Part shown: positions 51,475-60,881 of the stretch, one piece after another
How positions within the stretch are numbered: the first letter of the stretch is position 1
Layout: the number at the start of each line of letters is the position of its first letter
Origin: Brevundimonas sp. G8
GTDB taxonomy: Bacteria > Pseudomonadota > Alphaproteobacteria > Caulobacterales > Caulobacteraceae
Length of the DNA: 61,012 nucleotides
Direction: 5' to 3'
NCBI RefSeq assembly: GCF_902506205.1
Contig: NZ_LR732816.1
Coordinates: 782,864 to 843,875 of the forward strand
Notes under the pieces: generated by a model
Seen by the model: only the letters and a program-made list of their open reading frames with translations
The model's database searches: none
Told to the model about the DNA's origin: nothing
Program-made: the position numbers and the translations under genes

Positions 51475-52062
51475 ATGATCGCTTCCCCTGCCCTTCTCGC
51501 TCTTCGGGAAGCCACCACATCCGCCCACGAAACGCTGGAGATCGAGGCCCGGATCGAGCCGCGCCTGGCCGACCGCGCGAGCCGCGCCGTGACGGTCCAG
51601 GCCTTTCATCGGTTTCACGCGGGTCTTGAGCCGGTCAGCCACCCGCTGGTCGCCCAACTGGACATTGATGTCGACGGCGGTTTCGAGCCGCGCTCTCGCG
51701 CAGCCGGCATCGCCCAGGATCTCGCCGTTCTGGGCGTCCGCGTCCCCGCCCCGGCACGACCTGTCGCGCCGACGACCGCAGGCGCCGCCTTGGGCTGGGT
51801 CTATGTCGCGGAAGGATCGATGTTGGGCGGCCGCATCATTCGTCGTCGCCTGACGGCCGAGGGGCGCGATCTGGACGGTCTCAGCTTCCTCGATCCCTAT
51901 GGCGAGGAGACCGGCGCCCGCTGGCGCGCCTTCATGACCCTGCTGGACCAAGCCTGCGCTTCTGGTCGCGCGACCGTCGAAGAGATCGTGCAGGGCGGCC
52001 TCGACGGTTTCGCCTTCGCTCACCGGACCCTGCAGCCGCAGACGCAGGACGCCGCCGCATGA
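51475..52062 (+). CDS. bphO: Biliverdin-producing haem oxygenase (BphO-type)
   Basis: 195 aa from ATG 51475 (MIASPALLALREATTSAHET); a GTG at 51433 could add 14 residues. The proximal His is in TSAHETLE, and the distal helix is GWVYVAEGSMLGGRIIRRRL, both as in haem oxygenases. Its stop overlaps the phytochrome start (ATGA), which is the standard arrangement in which BphO makes biliverdin for the neighbouring photoreceptor. Confidence 0.92.
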   Translation: MIASPALLALREATTSAHETLEIEARIEPRLADRASRAVTVQAFHRFHAGLEPVSHPLVAQLDIDVDGGFEPRSRAAGIAQDLAVLGVRVPAPARPVAPTTAGAALGWVYVAEGSMLGGRIIRRRLTAEGRDLDGLSFLDPYGEETGARWRAFMTLLDQACASGRATVEEIVQGGLDGFAFAHRTLQPQTQDAAA

Positions 52063-54227
52063 CCGAGGCCTTGGACAACGTCGAACCGGACCTGACCGAA
52101 TGTGATCGCGAGCCGATCCATATCCCGCAATCCATTCAGCCGCACGGCTTCCTGCTGGTGCTGGACCTGCAATCCCTGACGATCCGCCAAGGCGCGGGCG
52201 CCATCGAGGACCTGAGCGGACGCACGGTGTGGATCGATCGCCCCATCGCGGACGTGCTGGGCGATGTCGCGGACCGTCGCATCCGTTCGATGGCCGCCTT
52301 GCAGGAGACCGGCTTCGTCTGTCGCTGGCGCGCGACCAACCGCCTGGAATACGACGTGGTCGTCCACCGCGCGCCCAACACCGCCGCCGCTGACGACTTG
52401 ATGATCGTCGAGGTCGAACAGAGCTCGCAGCAGGCGCGTCTGGGCATCGACCTGGTCGCCAATCTGGACACCGCCGGCGCGTCGCTGGAACGGGCTGTGA
52501 CGGTGCAGTCGGTCTGCGAACGGGCCGCCGAGGCGTTTCGCAAGCTGACCGGGTTCGACCGGGTCATGATCTACCGGTTCCACGACGACGAGGCGGGCCA
52601 GGTGATCGCCGAGGCTCGTGCGGACGGAACCGGCTCTTTCCTGAACCACCATTTCCCGGCCGCCGACATCCCCAAGCAAGCGCGGGCCCTTTATCTGCGC
52701 AACCCCGTGCGGGTCATTCCCGACAGCCGCTATACGCCCCAGCCCCTCCGTCTCGTCGCGGCCGGCGAAGCGCCGCTGGACATGAGCGACAGCGGCCTGC
52801 GGTCCGTGTCGCCGATCCACCTGCAGTATCTGCAAAACATGGACGTGCGGGCCTCGGCCTCGGTGTCGATCATCGTCGACGACGCGCTGTGGGGGCTGAT
52901 CGCCTGTCACAACGCCTCGCCCAAACTGCTGCCCTACGAATTGCGGGTCGGCTGCACGACCCTGGCCCGGAACCTGGCGCGCCAGCTGAAGGCCAAGGGC
53001 GACGCCGAGCTTTATCGCGAGCGCACCCGTCTGCGCCGCATGGAAGACGAACTGATCGGGCGGCTTCCGACGGATCGTCCGCTGCGCGAGGCGCTGGCCA
53101 CACGCGCCGACCCGCTGATGCAGCTGACGGGCGCCGACGGTCTGGCCATCGTCAGCGACGGCAACGTCCAGATCTTCGGTCACACCCCGCCCAAGGACGC
53201 GGTGGGCGCCATCGCCGCCTGGGCTGCGGAACGGCCCGGCCTGCGTCCCGTGTCGTCTCACAATCTGTCCGCCGTCCTGCCTCAAGCCAAGGCATGGGCG
53301 ACGCACGCCAGCGGCCTGTTGGCCGTCACCCTGCCCATCGACCAACCGGTGTCGATCCTGTGGTTCCGATCCGAGGTGATCGAGACGGTGCGTTGGGCCG
53401 GCAATCCCTCGACCGCCGACAAGACCGGTCCCAACGCCGTGCTGACGCCGCGCGCCTCGTTCGAGAGCTGGTCGGAATCGGTTTCGGGCCGCGCCCATCG
53501 CTGGAGCCCTGCCGCGATCGAGTCCGCCGGGCGACTTCGCGACGCCCTGGCCGACTATGCCGCCATCGACCAGCTGCGCCGCCTGAACCGCTCGCTTCAG
53601 GATCGCCTGTCCGAGCGGGATCTGCGGCTGGAGCAGCAGCAATATCTGATCCGCGAAGTGAACCATCGGGTCCAGAACAGCCTGACCCTGGTGTCCAGCT
53701 TCCTGGGCCTTCAGGCGCGCGAGCAGACGGGCAGCGCCGCCGCCACGGCCTTGAATGAAGCACGGCGTCGCGTGCGCGCCGTCTCGGCGGTGCACAGCCG
53801 CCTCTATCTGGGCGACCAGGTCGCCTCCATCGACATGGCCCGCTACATCGGCGACCTGATCGTGGACCTCAGCTCCAGCATGGGGCCGGACTGGACCGCC
53901 GTGATCGAGACAGATCTGGACCCGGTCTGCGTCGACGCCGGGCGGGCCGTCACCATCGGCCTGATCCTGACCGAGCTGATCATCAACGCCCAGAAATACG
54001 CCTATAACGGCAAGCCCGGTCCGCTGCGGATCATCATGGAAGACCAGGGCGCCAACTTCCGTCTGTCGGTCGAGGACGAGGGCGCCGGCGGCCATCTGGC
54101 GGGCAAGGGCTTCGGCTCGATGATGATCCAGAGCCTGGTGGGTCAACTGGAAGGGACCATCGACTATCTGGACCGGGCGCCGGGCCTGGCCGTGAACGTC
54201 AAGGCGCGGATCTATCCGCTGATCTGA
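52059..54227 (+). CDS. bphP: Bacteriophytochrome histidine kinase
   Basis: 722 aa: PAS (about 20-120, IPQSIQPHGFLLVLDLQSLT), GAF (about 140-310, MIYRFHDDEAGQVIAEARAD and FPAADIPKQARALYLRNPVR) and PHY (about 320-500), then a HisKA_2/HWE-type kinase (LIREVNHRVQNSLTLVSSFL; NAQKYAY; EDEGAGG). Cys15 in TECDREPIHI is the biliverdin attachment site of bacteriophytochromes. It is a red/far-red light sensor, coupled to bphO. No response regulator follows, so its partner lies elsewhere. Confidence 0.96.
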   Translation: MTEALDNVEPDLTECDREPIHIPQSIQPHGFLLVLDLQSLTIRQGAGAIEDLSGRTVWIDRPIADVLGDVADRRIRSMAALQETGFVCRWRATNRLEYDVVVHRAPNTAAADDLMIVEVEQSSQQARLGIDLVANLDTAGASLERAVTVQSVCERAAEAFRKLTGFDRVMIYRFHDDEAGQVIAEARADGTGSFLNHHFPAADIPKQARALYLRNPVRVIPDSRYTPQPLRLVAAGEAPLDMSDSGLRSVSPIHLQYLQNMDVRASASVSIIVDDALWGLIACHNASPKLLPYELRVGCTTLARNLARQLKAKGDAELYRERTRLRRMEDELIGRLPTDRPLREALATRADPLMQLTGADGLAIVSDGNVQIFGHTPPKDAVGAIAAWAAERPGLRPVSSHNLSAVLPQAKAWATHASGLLAVTLPIDQPVSILWFRSEVIETVRWAGNPSTADKTGPNAVLTPRASFESWSESVSGRAHRWSPAAIESAGRLRDALADYAAIDQLRRLNRSLQDRLSERDLRLEQQQYLIREVNHRVQNSLTLVSSFLGLQAREQTGSAAATALNEARRRVRAVSAVHSRLYLGDQVASIDMARYIGDLIVDLSSSMGPDWTAVIETDLDPVCVDAGRAVTIGLILTELIINAQKYAYNGKPGPLRIIMEDQGANFRLSVEDEGAGGHLAGKGFGSMMIQSLVGQLEGTIDYLDRAPGLAVNVKARIYPLI

Positions 54228-54263
54228 CCCAACGCCCTGTGGCGTCACGCCGCAGGGCGGCGT

Positions 54264-55201
54264 ATGAGCCGCGCCATGTCCGCCCCCGCCCAGCGTTCCC
54301 TCCCGCGTGTTTCGCCGCGCGCCTTCGCCCTGATCGTCCTGCTGATCGCCGCCTGCGTGCTGGGCCTGGCGCCCATTCTGGTGCGGTTGACCGAGACGGG
54401 GCCGGCGGCGGCGGGCTTCTGGCGTTTCCTGTTCGCCCTGCCGCTGCTGACGATCCTGGCGGCGCGCGAGCCGGGCGGGATCGCGACCCCGTCGAAATGG
54501 GCGCTGCTGGCGGGCCTGTTCTTCGCGCTGGACCTCAGCTTCTGGCACTACGGCATCGTCATGACCTCGGTCGCCAATGCGACGGTGCTGTGCAACCTGA
54601 CGCCGGTCGTGGTCACCCTGTTCGGCTGGTTCGTGCTGAAGGACCGGCCGCACCGGCTGTTCCTTGTGGCCCTGGCCCTGGCCATGGGCGGCGCCTTCGC
54701 CATGGCGGCCGGGGCGGACGGCGGACAGGGACCAATCCGCCGCTGGGCGACATCTTCTCGCTGTCGGTGGCGGTCTGGTATTCGGGCTATTTCCTGGCGG
54801 TGCAGGCGGCGCGGCGAACGGCCGGCGCCATGCGCGTCACCTTCTGGGCCACCCTGCTGGGCGCGCCCCTGCTACTGATCGTCGCCCTGGCCCTGGGCGA
54901 GGACATCATCCCCGCCGGGCCGAGCGGCTGGGCCGCCTGTATCGCCATGGGGGTCATGCACGTCTTCGGACAGGGCGGCGTGGCCTGGGCGCTGGGTAAG
55001 CTGCCGGCCTCGGTCACGGCCGTCACCATCCTGATCCAGCCGGTGGTCGCGGGTTTGCTGGGCTGGTGGATCTTCGGCGAGACCCTGACGCCGGTTCAGG
55101 CCCTGGGCGGCGTCCTGGTGCTGGGCGCCATCGTCCTGGCGCAGAGGTCGCAGAAGGCGAAACCGGTCCTCGCCACAGACGCACCAAACGGGCTCAAGTA
55201 G
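54264..55201 (+). pseudogene. EamA/DMT family transporter, frameshifted
   Basis: Residues from MSRAMSAPAQ through AMAAGADGGQG (first five membrane helices of the EamA repeat) are in one frame; from about 54731 the protein continues in another frame as TNPPLGDIFSLSVAVWYSGY to the end with the second EamA repeat. Adding one G to the GGG at 54728-54730 restores a continuous 10-helix protein of about 312 aa. The cause is either a real disabling mutation or a base missed in a short G run. Codon quality on both sides is normal, so any inactivation is recent. Confidence 0.88.
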
Positions 55202-55218
55202 CGCGGCGCGCGATAGCC
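55190..55218. repeat. GGGCTCAAG...TAGCC element, copy 2
   Basis: GGGCTCAAGTAGCGCGGCGC followed by GCGATAGCC. It overlaps the 3' end of the transporter gene and supplies its last codons and stop (CTC AAG TAG). Confidence 0.65.
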
Positions 55219-55227
55219 AGGAACGAT

Positions 55228-55256
55228 GCGCTCAGTAGCGCGAAGCGCGGTAGCCC
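55228..55256. repeat. GCGCTCAG...TAGCCC element, copy 3
   Basis: GCGCTCAGTAGCGCGAAGCG followed by CGGTAGCCC, 9 bases after copy 2 in the same orientation. The core AGCGCGAAGCGCG is identical to copy 1 at 45445. Confidence 0.65.
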
Positions 55257-55260
55257 AAGC

Positions 55261-55302
55261 AAAAAAGAAAACAGGCGCGGAAGCCGAAGCCGCCGCGCCT
55301 GT
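55261..55302 (-). terminator. Rho-independent terminator of the cold-shock gene
   Basis: On the minus strand ACAGGCGCGG / CCGCGCCTGT (55302-55293, 55280-55271) encloses a loop that itself pairs, and runs into TTTCTTTTTT (55270-55261). Confidence 0.9.
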
Positions 55303-55327
55303 CTCTAAGCCTTAGAGGCTGATCGAC

Positions 55328-55531
55328 TCAGAGAATCTTGAGGTCGATCGCCGAGGTCTTGCCGCGCTGGTTTTCCAGCTCGTATTCGACCTTGGCGTTC
55401 TCATCGAGGCCCTGAAGTCCGGCCTTCTGAACGGCGGTGATGTGAACGAACACATCTTGTCCGCCGCTATCGGGCTGGATGAAGCCGAAGCCCTTGGTGG
55501 GGTTGAACCACTTGACCGTGCCGGTCGCCAT
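55328..55531 (-). CDS. Cold-shock domain protein (CspA family)
   Basis: 67 aa starting [20 protein letters not shown] at ATG 55531, with GGAG 8 bases upstream. RNP1 (KGFGFIQ) and RNP2 (VFVHITAV) are intact, and the length is that of a single-domain Csp. It binds single-stranded nucleic acid. The 196 bases upstream are gene-free and may form the long leader usual for csp mRNAs. Confidence 0.96.
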   Translation of the reverse strand: MATGTVKWFNPTKGFGFIQPDSGGQDVFVHITAVQKAGLQGLDENAKVEYELENQRGKTSAIDLKIL

Positions 55532-55727
55532 GTCTGCGTCTCCGTCAACGCGCTTTTCCAGGCGGATCCCCCTTGGGGTGACCCGACAATCCATCTGGAC
55601 AGCTCGTTCAGGCGAAGGAGCGAAACGCGGGTGTGGACCCCACGCAAAATCCGGACTGTATCGATGTTGTCACCCGGCTTTTCGAGGCGGTCAACAGCAA
55701 AGCGATTCGCACTGGACGCATTCAGGA

Positions 55728-56489
55728 TTAACGACAGATGCCCCGCGCGGCGCCGTCGATGTGCAGATGGTTGGCGTGGGCGGCGTTGTAGTCCGGGGTC
55801 AGAACGGTCGAGAACAGACGACAGGCGCCGTCGCGAACGGCATGCAGGAAGCGCGAGCCCGGCTCGCCCGCAGGACCGGCGCCTCGCCAGTCGTTCAGCA
55901 CACTGACGGTCCGTCCGTCCTTCAGCGTGACGCCGGCGACATCCAGCGCATTGGCCCTGGCGTGTTCGCTGGGCCGTTCCTGCTCGTCCTGCGAGCCATA
56001 GATGCGGCGGCAGGAATAGGTGCCGTAGTTCTCGACCCGCGCCGGCTCCGACCCCAGGATGTCGCGCGACGCCGGACGCAGCACCTGTCGGTCCCAGATG
56101 ACGTAGCGCACGGCCAGCGGGCACTGCATGACGACGCCGGCTGGCGCCAGGGGCGTCACCTCGCCGCCCGTGATCCGCACCGCCCCGCGCACGACGCAGA
56201 AGCCGCCGTCATCTCGGTCCGCCGCCCGTTCGACCTGAACCCCCGCATTGCGCAAGGCCTGCATACAGGCCTCCGTCGCGCCTTCCACAGCTTGAGGCGT
56301 CGCGGCGGTCGGCACGTCGAAGGCGGCCACCTTGGCCGTGGTGGCCCGTCCCAAAGGCCGATCCAGGTCCAGCGGCTTCCACGGCAGGTCCTGAGGCGGG
56401 GCGAAGACGTTCAACAGGGCGAAGGCCCCGCAGACCAGCAGCGCGATCTCCCACACCAGATTCCACATATCCGCCAGATCGCGCTTCAT
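55728..56489 (-). CDS. Extensin-like C-terminal domain protein
   Basis: 253 aa with one N-terminal membrane helix (WEIALLVCGAFALLNVFA) and an extensin-like domain: GGFCVVRGAVRIT, VMQCPLAVRYVIWDRQV, YSCRRIYGSQ, HARANALDVAGVTL, and HANHLHIDGAARGICR, with His and Asp residues resembling D,D-peptidase-type zinc sites. A cell-envelope role is likely, not proven. Confidence 0.88.
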   Translation of the reverse strand: MKRDLADMWNLVWEIALLVCGAFALLNVFAPPQDLPWKPLDLDRPLGRATTAKVAAFDVPTAATPQAVEGATEACMQALRNAGVQVERAADRDDGGFCVVRGAVRITGGEVTPLAPAGVVMQCPLAVRYVIWDRQVLRPASRDILGSEPARVENYGTYSCRRIYGSQDEQERPSEHARANALDVAGVTLKDGRTVSVLNDWRGAGPAGEPGSRFLHAVRDGACRLFSTVLTPDYNAAHANHLHIDGAARGICR

Positions 56490-56602
56490 TCCGCCCCGTC
56501 ACGGGCCGGACAGGCCCCGCGCCTTAACGCCCAGCTTCGCCGTCGGCTCCCTGCGAACGCACACCCCTTGCCCGCAGGCCCCGTCCGGCCCACTCTCCCG
56601 TG

Positions 56603-57352
56603 ATGGGAAAGAAATCAGACGCCTATGAAGCCGAGCTGGAGCAGATCCAGCTTGCCATCGTCCAGACCCAGGCCTGGAGCATCGAACACGGCTCGCGCGT
56701 GGTCATCGTGCTGGAGGGTCGCGATACCGCCGGCAAGGACGGGGCCATCAAGCGGCTGACCGAACATATGTCGCCGCGCCAGACCCGCGTCATCGCCCTG
56801 CCCAAGCCCAGCGACCGCGAAACCAGCCAATGGTATTTCCAGCGCTATGTCCCCCACCTGCCGGCGGCAGGGGAGACGGTGATCTTCAACCGGTCCTGGT
56901 ACAACCGCGCCGGGGTCGAGCCGGTCATGGGATACTGCAAGCCCGAGCAGTACGCCCAGTTCATGACCGACGCCCCGCGCTTCGAGCGGATGCTGACCGA
57001 CGACGGGATCATCCTGATCAAGATCTGGCTGGACATCTCGCGCGAGGAACAGGCCAAACGCCTGAAGGAACGCCGCGTCGATCCCCTGAAACAGTTCAAG
57101 CTGTCGTCGCTGGACGCCGAGGCCGAGGCGCGCTTCGACGCCTATTCCGACGCTCGCGACCGCATGCTGGACGAGACGGATCGCCCCTTCGCGCCCTGGG
57201 TCGTCGTGGCCACCGACGACAAGAAGACGGCGCGGCTGAACATCGGTCGCTACATCCTGTCGATCCTGAACCACACCAGCGTCGAGGTGAAGAAGCCGGA
57301 CCCGAAAGTGCTCCTCAGCGCCGCCAAGGCCAAGGGCAAGCTGGCGCGCTGA
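56603..57352 (+). CDS. ppk2: Polyphosphate kinase 2
   Basis: 249 aa from ATG 56603 (a GTG lies just before). Walker A EGRDTAGKDGAIKR, the lid region FQRYVPHLPAAGETVIFNRS with WYNRAGVEPVMGY, and Walker B LIKIWLDISREEQ are those of single-domain PPK2. These enzymes use polyphosphate to phosphorylate nucleoside diphosphates (or the reverse). Single gene, with a gene-free gap of about 110 bases upstream. Confidence 0.95.
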   Translation: MGKKSDAYEAELEQIQLAIVQTQAWSIEHGSRVVIVLEGRDTAGKDGAIKRLTEHMSPRQTRVIALPKPSDRETSQWYFQRYVPHLPAAGETVIFNRSWYNRAGVEPVMGYCKPEQYAQFMTDAPRFERMLTDDGIILIKIWLDISREEQAKRLKERRVDPLKQFKLSSLDAEAEARFDAYSDARDRMLDETDRPFAPWVVVATDDKKTARLNIGRYILSILNHTSVEVKKPDPKVLLSAAKAKGKLAR

Positions 57353-57358
57353 TCGGCC

Positions 57359-57736
57359 TCAGGCCGTCCTGACGATCCCGCCCGTCGCCGCCACCGGCCA
57401 GGGCGTCAGCCGGCCGCCCGCACAGGGGCCGCCCTGGCATTCCCCGGTCAGCGGCTCGAACACCGCCCCGTGCCAGCCGCACAGGATCAGCGACCCGTCG
57501 GGCGTCAGATAGCGGTCGATCTCCATGGCGATGGGAAAGCCCGCGTGCGGGCAACGGTCGACCCAGCCGGCGACCTGACCGTCCTTGCGCACGACGAAGC
57601 CGTGGAAAAAGGCCTCACCGATCTGAAGCACGAAACCGCGCGAGCCTGGATCGGCGATGTCGCCCTCGGCGCACAGGGCGACATTGGGTGGCGTCTTCCA
57701 GACCCGCTTGCGCTCGGCCGGGACCTCCTCAGACAC
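57359..57736 (-). CDS. Rieske [2Fe-2S] domain protein
   Basis: 125 aa. The cluster motifs are [14 protein letters not shown] (C-x-H) and [18 protein letters not shown] (C-x2-H), typical of small Rieske ferredoxin-like proteins. No membrane anchor. Its start overlaps the gpsA end by 8 bases, so it is the last gene of a tsaD-gpsA-Rieske unit. Electron-transfer partner unknown. Confidence 0.93.
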   Translation of the reverse strand: MSEEVPAERKRVWKTPPNVALCAEGDIADPGSRGFVLQIGEAFFHGFVVRKDGQVAGWVDRCPHAGFPIAMEIDRYLTPDGSLILCGWHGAVFEPLTGECQGGPCAGGRLTPWPVAATGGIVRTA

Positions 57737-58727
57737 GCTCGGCCTTCAGCGGGCGCGACAGCAAACCATCGATCAGACCGTCCACGTCGATCTCGCCGGC
57801 CAGCAGGGCGGCGACGCCTTCGGAGATCGGGATTTCCACGCCCAGACGCGCGGCCAGTTCGCGCACGGCCGGCGCACTTTCATAGCCTTCGGCGACCGAC
57901 CGTTTGCCGGCCAGGGCCTGTTCGACCGTCTGCCCCTGGCCCAAGGCCAGACCCAGGCTCATGTTTCGGGACTGGGGGCTGGAGCAGGTCAGGACCAGGT
58001 CGCCCAGGCCGCACAGGCCCGCCACCGTCTCGGCCTGGCCGCCCATGGCGACGGCGAGACGGGTCATTTCCGCAAAGCCGCGCGTGATCAGGGCGGCATG
58101 GGCGCTGCGACCCAGCTGGCGCCCCTCGGAAATGCCGCAGGCGATGGCCAGCACGTTCTTCAGCGCCCCGCCCGCCTCGGCGCCGACCAGATCGGTCGCC
58201 AGATAGGGCCGGAAGCCCGGCGCCGACAGGGTGTTCAGCAGGGCCTGGCCCAGCGCCGCATCGGCGCAGGCCAGGGTGACGGCGGTGGGCAGGCCGCGCG
58301 ACACTTCGCCCGCGAAACTGGGGCCGGACAGAACGGCGGCCGGGGCGTTCGGCAGGGTCTCAGCCAGCACCTCGGTCATCAGCTTCATCGTGCCGCGCTC
58401 GACCCCTTTGGAGCACAGCACAACCGGCACGCCGGCGCGATGATGGGGCGCAAAGCCCGTCAGGGTGGCGCGCATATGCTGGGCCGGCGGCACGGCCAGG
58501 ATCACATCGCAGTCTGCTAAATCAGCCAGGTCGGCGGTGAACTTCAGTTCGTCCGCCAACGGCACGCCCGGCAGATACAGGTCGTTGGCCCGCGTCGCCC
58601 GCAGGGTTTCGACCAACTGCTGCTCGCGCGCCTGCAACGTCGTGTCCAGACCTGCCCGGACGCAGACCTGCGCCAGGGCCGTGCCCCAGGCGCCCGCGCC
58701 GATGACCCCTGCCGTGCGGAATTCCAT
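57729..58727 (-). CDS. gpsA: Glycerol-3-phosphate dehydrogenase [NAD(P)+]
   Basis: 332 aa from ATG 58727, preceded by GGGAGG; a GTG at 58757 overlapping the tsaD stop is the alternative. Nucleotide-binding [12 protein letters not shown], substrate-site [20 protein letters not shown], catalytic region [14 protein letters not shown] and LGDLVLTC are all present. It makes sn-glycerol 3-phosphate for phospholipid synthesis. Confidence 0.97.
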   Translation of the reverse strand: MEFRTAGVIGAGAWGTALAQVCVRAGLDTTLQAREQQLVETLRATRANDLYLPGVPLADELKFTADLADLADCDVILAVPPAQHMRATLTGFAPHHRAGVPVVLCSKGVERGTMKLMTEVLAETLPNAPAAVLSGPSFAGEVSRGLPTAVTLACADAALGQALLNTLSAPGFRPYLATDLVGAEAGGALKNVLAIACGISEGRQLGRSAHAALITRGFAEMTRLAVAMGGQAETVAGLCGLGDLVLTCSSPQSRNMSLGLALGQGQTVEQALAGKRSVAEGYESAPAVRELAARLGVEIPISEGVAALLAGEIDVDGLIDGLLSRPLKAERV

Positions 58728-58753
58728 ACGCCCTCCCGAGGCTTCTTTATCGT

Positions 58754-59887
58754 TCACGCCTTGGCGCCTTTACGGCCCGGCTTGTGCGAAGGATCGGACA
58801 GGGCGCGCGCCTCGTCCAGCGGCCATCGCGGCCGTGCGACGACGTCGATGTCGCTGGTCAGTCCCAGCGCCAGCCGTTCGGCCCCCGCCAGGGCGATCAT
58901 CGCCGCATTGTCGGTGCAATAGGCCATGGGCGGCGCCAGGAAGTCGAAACCGTGTTTCGCCGCCGTCGCCTGCAAGGTCGCACGGATGGTCTTGTTGGCC
59001 GCCACGCCGCCCGCGACAACAAAAAGCCTGTGCGCATGCGTCTCCGCATAGGCCGCCAGCGCCCGCTCCGACCGATCCGACAGCTGGCGCGCGATGGCGT
59101 TCTGGACCGCGTCGGCCAGGTCGGCCCTATCCTGCTCCGTCTCGCAGGTCTGTGCGATGCGGAAGGCCGCCGTCTTCAGGCCCGAGAAGGAGAAGTCGCA
59201 ATCCTTGCGGCCCAGCAGGGCGCGGGGCAGGTCGAACCGTGAGCCGTCGCCGCGAGCCGCCAGCTTCTCCAGCGCCGGCCCGCCCGGATACCCCAGCCCC
59301 AGGGCCTTGGCGATCTTGTCGAAAGCCTCACCCGCCGCGTCATCGATGGTGGCGCCGATCCGGCTCATGTCGCCGATGCCGCGCACCTCCAGAAGCTGGC
59401 AATGGCCGCCCGACACCAGCAGCAGCAGGAAGGGATAGGCGACCTCCGCCCCCAGCCGGGCCGAAACCGCGTGCCCCTCCAGATGGTTGACCGCCACCAG
59501 GGGCAGGCCGCGCGCCAGGGCCGCCGCCTTGCCGAAGCTGAGGCCCACCATGACCCCGCCGACCAGGCCCGGCCCGGCCGTCGCCGCGATCGCGTCCAGC
59601 CCGGCATAGCCCATGTCCGCCTCGGCCATCGCGCGACGCGTGACCTCGGCGATCATCTCGACATGGCTGCGGGCCGCGATCTCGGGCACCACGCCGCCAT
59701 AGGCTGCATGGTCGTCGATCTGGCTGTGAACCACCGAGGACAGCACCTCGGCCCGCCCCCCTGTCAGGCGCACCACCGATGCGGCGGTCTCATCGCAGCT
59801 GGTCTCCAGGCCCAGCACCGTCAGCGCCCGGACATCGCGTCCAGTTGCCGCATCGGCGCCGCTGCTATAGTCGGCGGACATCTCCAT
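58754..59887 (-). CDS. tsaD: tRNA threonylcarbamoyladenosine transferase TsaD
   Basis: 377 aa from ATG 59887; ATG 59881 is equally possible. The core begins [14 protein letters not shown] and includes the metal-binding histidines in [20 protein letters not shown] (H..H motif) and [28 protein letters not shown], and [13 protein letters not shown]. It transfers the threonylcarbamoyl group to A37 of ANN-decoding tRNAs. It is divergent from hemC with only 40 bases between starts. Confidence 0.96.
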   Translation of the reverse strand: MEMSADYSSGADAATGRDVRALTVLGLETSCDETAASVVRLTGGRAEVLSSVVHSQIDDHAAYGGVVPEIAARSHVEMIAEVTRRAMAEADMGYAGLDAIAATAGPGLVGGVMVGLSFGKAAALARGLPLVAVNHLEGHAVSARLGAEVAYPFLLLLVSGGHCQLLEVRGIGDMSRIGATIDDAAGEAFDKIAKALGLGYPGGPALEKLAARGDGSRFDLPRALLGRKDCDFSFSGLKTAAFRIAQTCETEQDRADLADAVQNAIARQLSDRSERALAAYAETHAHRLFVVAGGVAANKTIRATLQATAAKHGFDFLAPPMAYCTDNAAMIALAGAERLALGLTSDIDVVARPRWPLDEARALSDPSHKPGRKGAKA

Positions 59888-59927
59888 CGGGTCGAGGTAG
59901 CGACCCGGCGACCGGTGCGCAACGCTC

Positions 59928-60881
59928 ATGACCTTTCCTCTCCGCATCGGCACCCGGCGCTCCAAGCTGGCCCTGGCCCAGTCCGGCATGATGCAGCGCG
60001 CCATCGGCCGCGCCCTGAATGTGCCCGAGGCCGAGATCGAAACCGCCATTCCGCTCGTCGAGATCGTCACCACCGGCGACCGCATCCAGGACCGACGCCT
60101 GCTGGAAGTCGGCGGCAAGGCCCTGTTCACCAAGGAGATCGAGGAGGCCCTGCTGGCCGGCAGGATCGACATCGCCATCCATTCGATGAAGGACGTCCCC
60201 GCCGAACAGCCGCAGGGCCTGTGCATCGCCGCCATCCCCAAGCGCGAGGACGCGCGCGACGCCTTCATCAGCCGCGACTTCGACAGTTTCGACGCCCTGC
60301 CCTTCGGCGCGCGCCTGGGCACCGCCAGCCTGCGTCGCCAGGCCCAGGCCCTGGCCCTGCGGCCGGACCTGAAGATCGAGATGCTGCGCGGCAATATCGA
60401 CACCCGCCTGCGCCGCGCGGCCGAGGGCGATTTCGACGCCATCCTTCTGGCCGTCTCAGGCATGACGCGCCTGGGCGTCACCGAACACATCCGCGAGAAA
60501 CTGTCGCTGGACGCCTTCCTGCCGGCGCCGGGCCAGGGCGCCCTGGCCATCCAGACGCGTGCCGCCGACATCGACGCTCCTTGGGTCGCGGCCCTGAACC
60601 ACCCCGAGACCGCCATCGCCGTCGCTGCAGAGCGTGGGGCCATGACCGCGCTGGAAGGGTCGTGCCGCACCGCGGTCGGCGCCTACGCCCTGATCGCCAA
60701 CGACACGCTGCACCTGACCACCGAGATGCTCAGCCCCGACGGTTCGGCCCGCTGGCGCCGCGTCGGCGACCTGCCCCAACCCACCGAAGCCGACGCCCGC
60801 GCCCTGGGTCAGCGGCTGGGCGCCGAGGTCCACGCCTCGGCCGGCGATCAGGAGGTCGATCCCGCGACCCTGGACGGATGA
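59928..60881 (+). CDS. hemC: Hydroxymethylbilane synthase (porphobilinogen deaminase)
   Basis: 317 aa. Substrate-binding arginines lie in RIGTRRSKLALAQS and LGTASLRRQAQAL; the catalytic Asp is in RIDIAIHSMKDVPAE; the dipyrromethane-cofactor Cys is in ALEGSCRTAVGAYA. It polymerises four porphobilinogens for haem synthesis. The stop overlaps hemD (ATGA), so the two are co-translated. Confidence 0.98.
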   Translation: MTFPLRIGTRRSKLALAQSGMMQRAIGRALNVPEAEIETAIPLVEIVTTGDRIQDRRLLEVGGKALFTKEIEEALLAGRIDIAIHSMKDVPAEQPQGLCIAAIPKREDARDAFISRDFDSFDALPFGARLGTASLRRQAQALALRPDLKIEMLRGNIDTRLRRAAEGDFDAILLAVSGMTRLGVTEHIREKLSLDAFLPAPGQGALAIQTRAADIDAPWVAALNHPETAIAVAAERGAMTALEGSCRTAVGAYALIANDTLHLTTEMLSPDGSARWRRVGDLPQPTEADARALGQRLGAEVHASAGDQEVDPATLDG

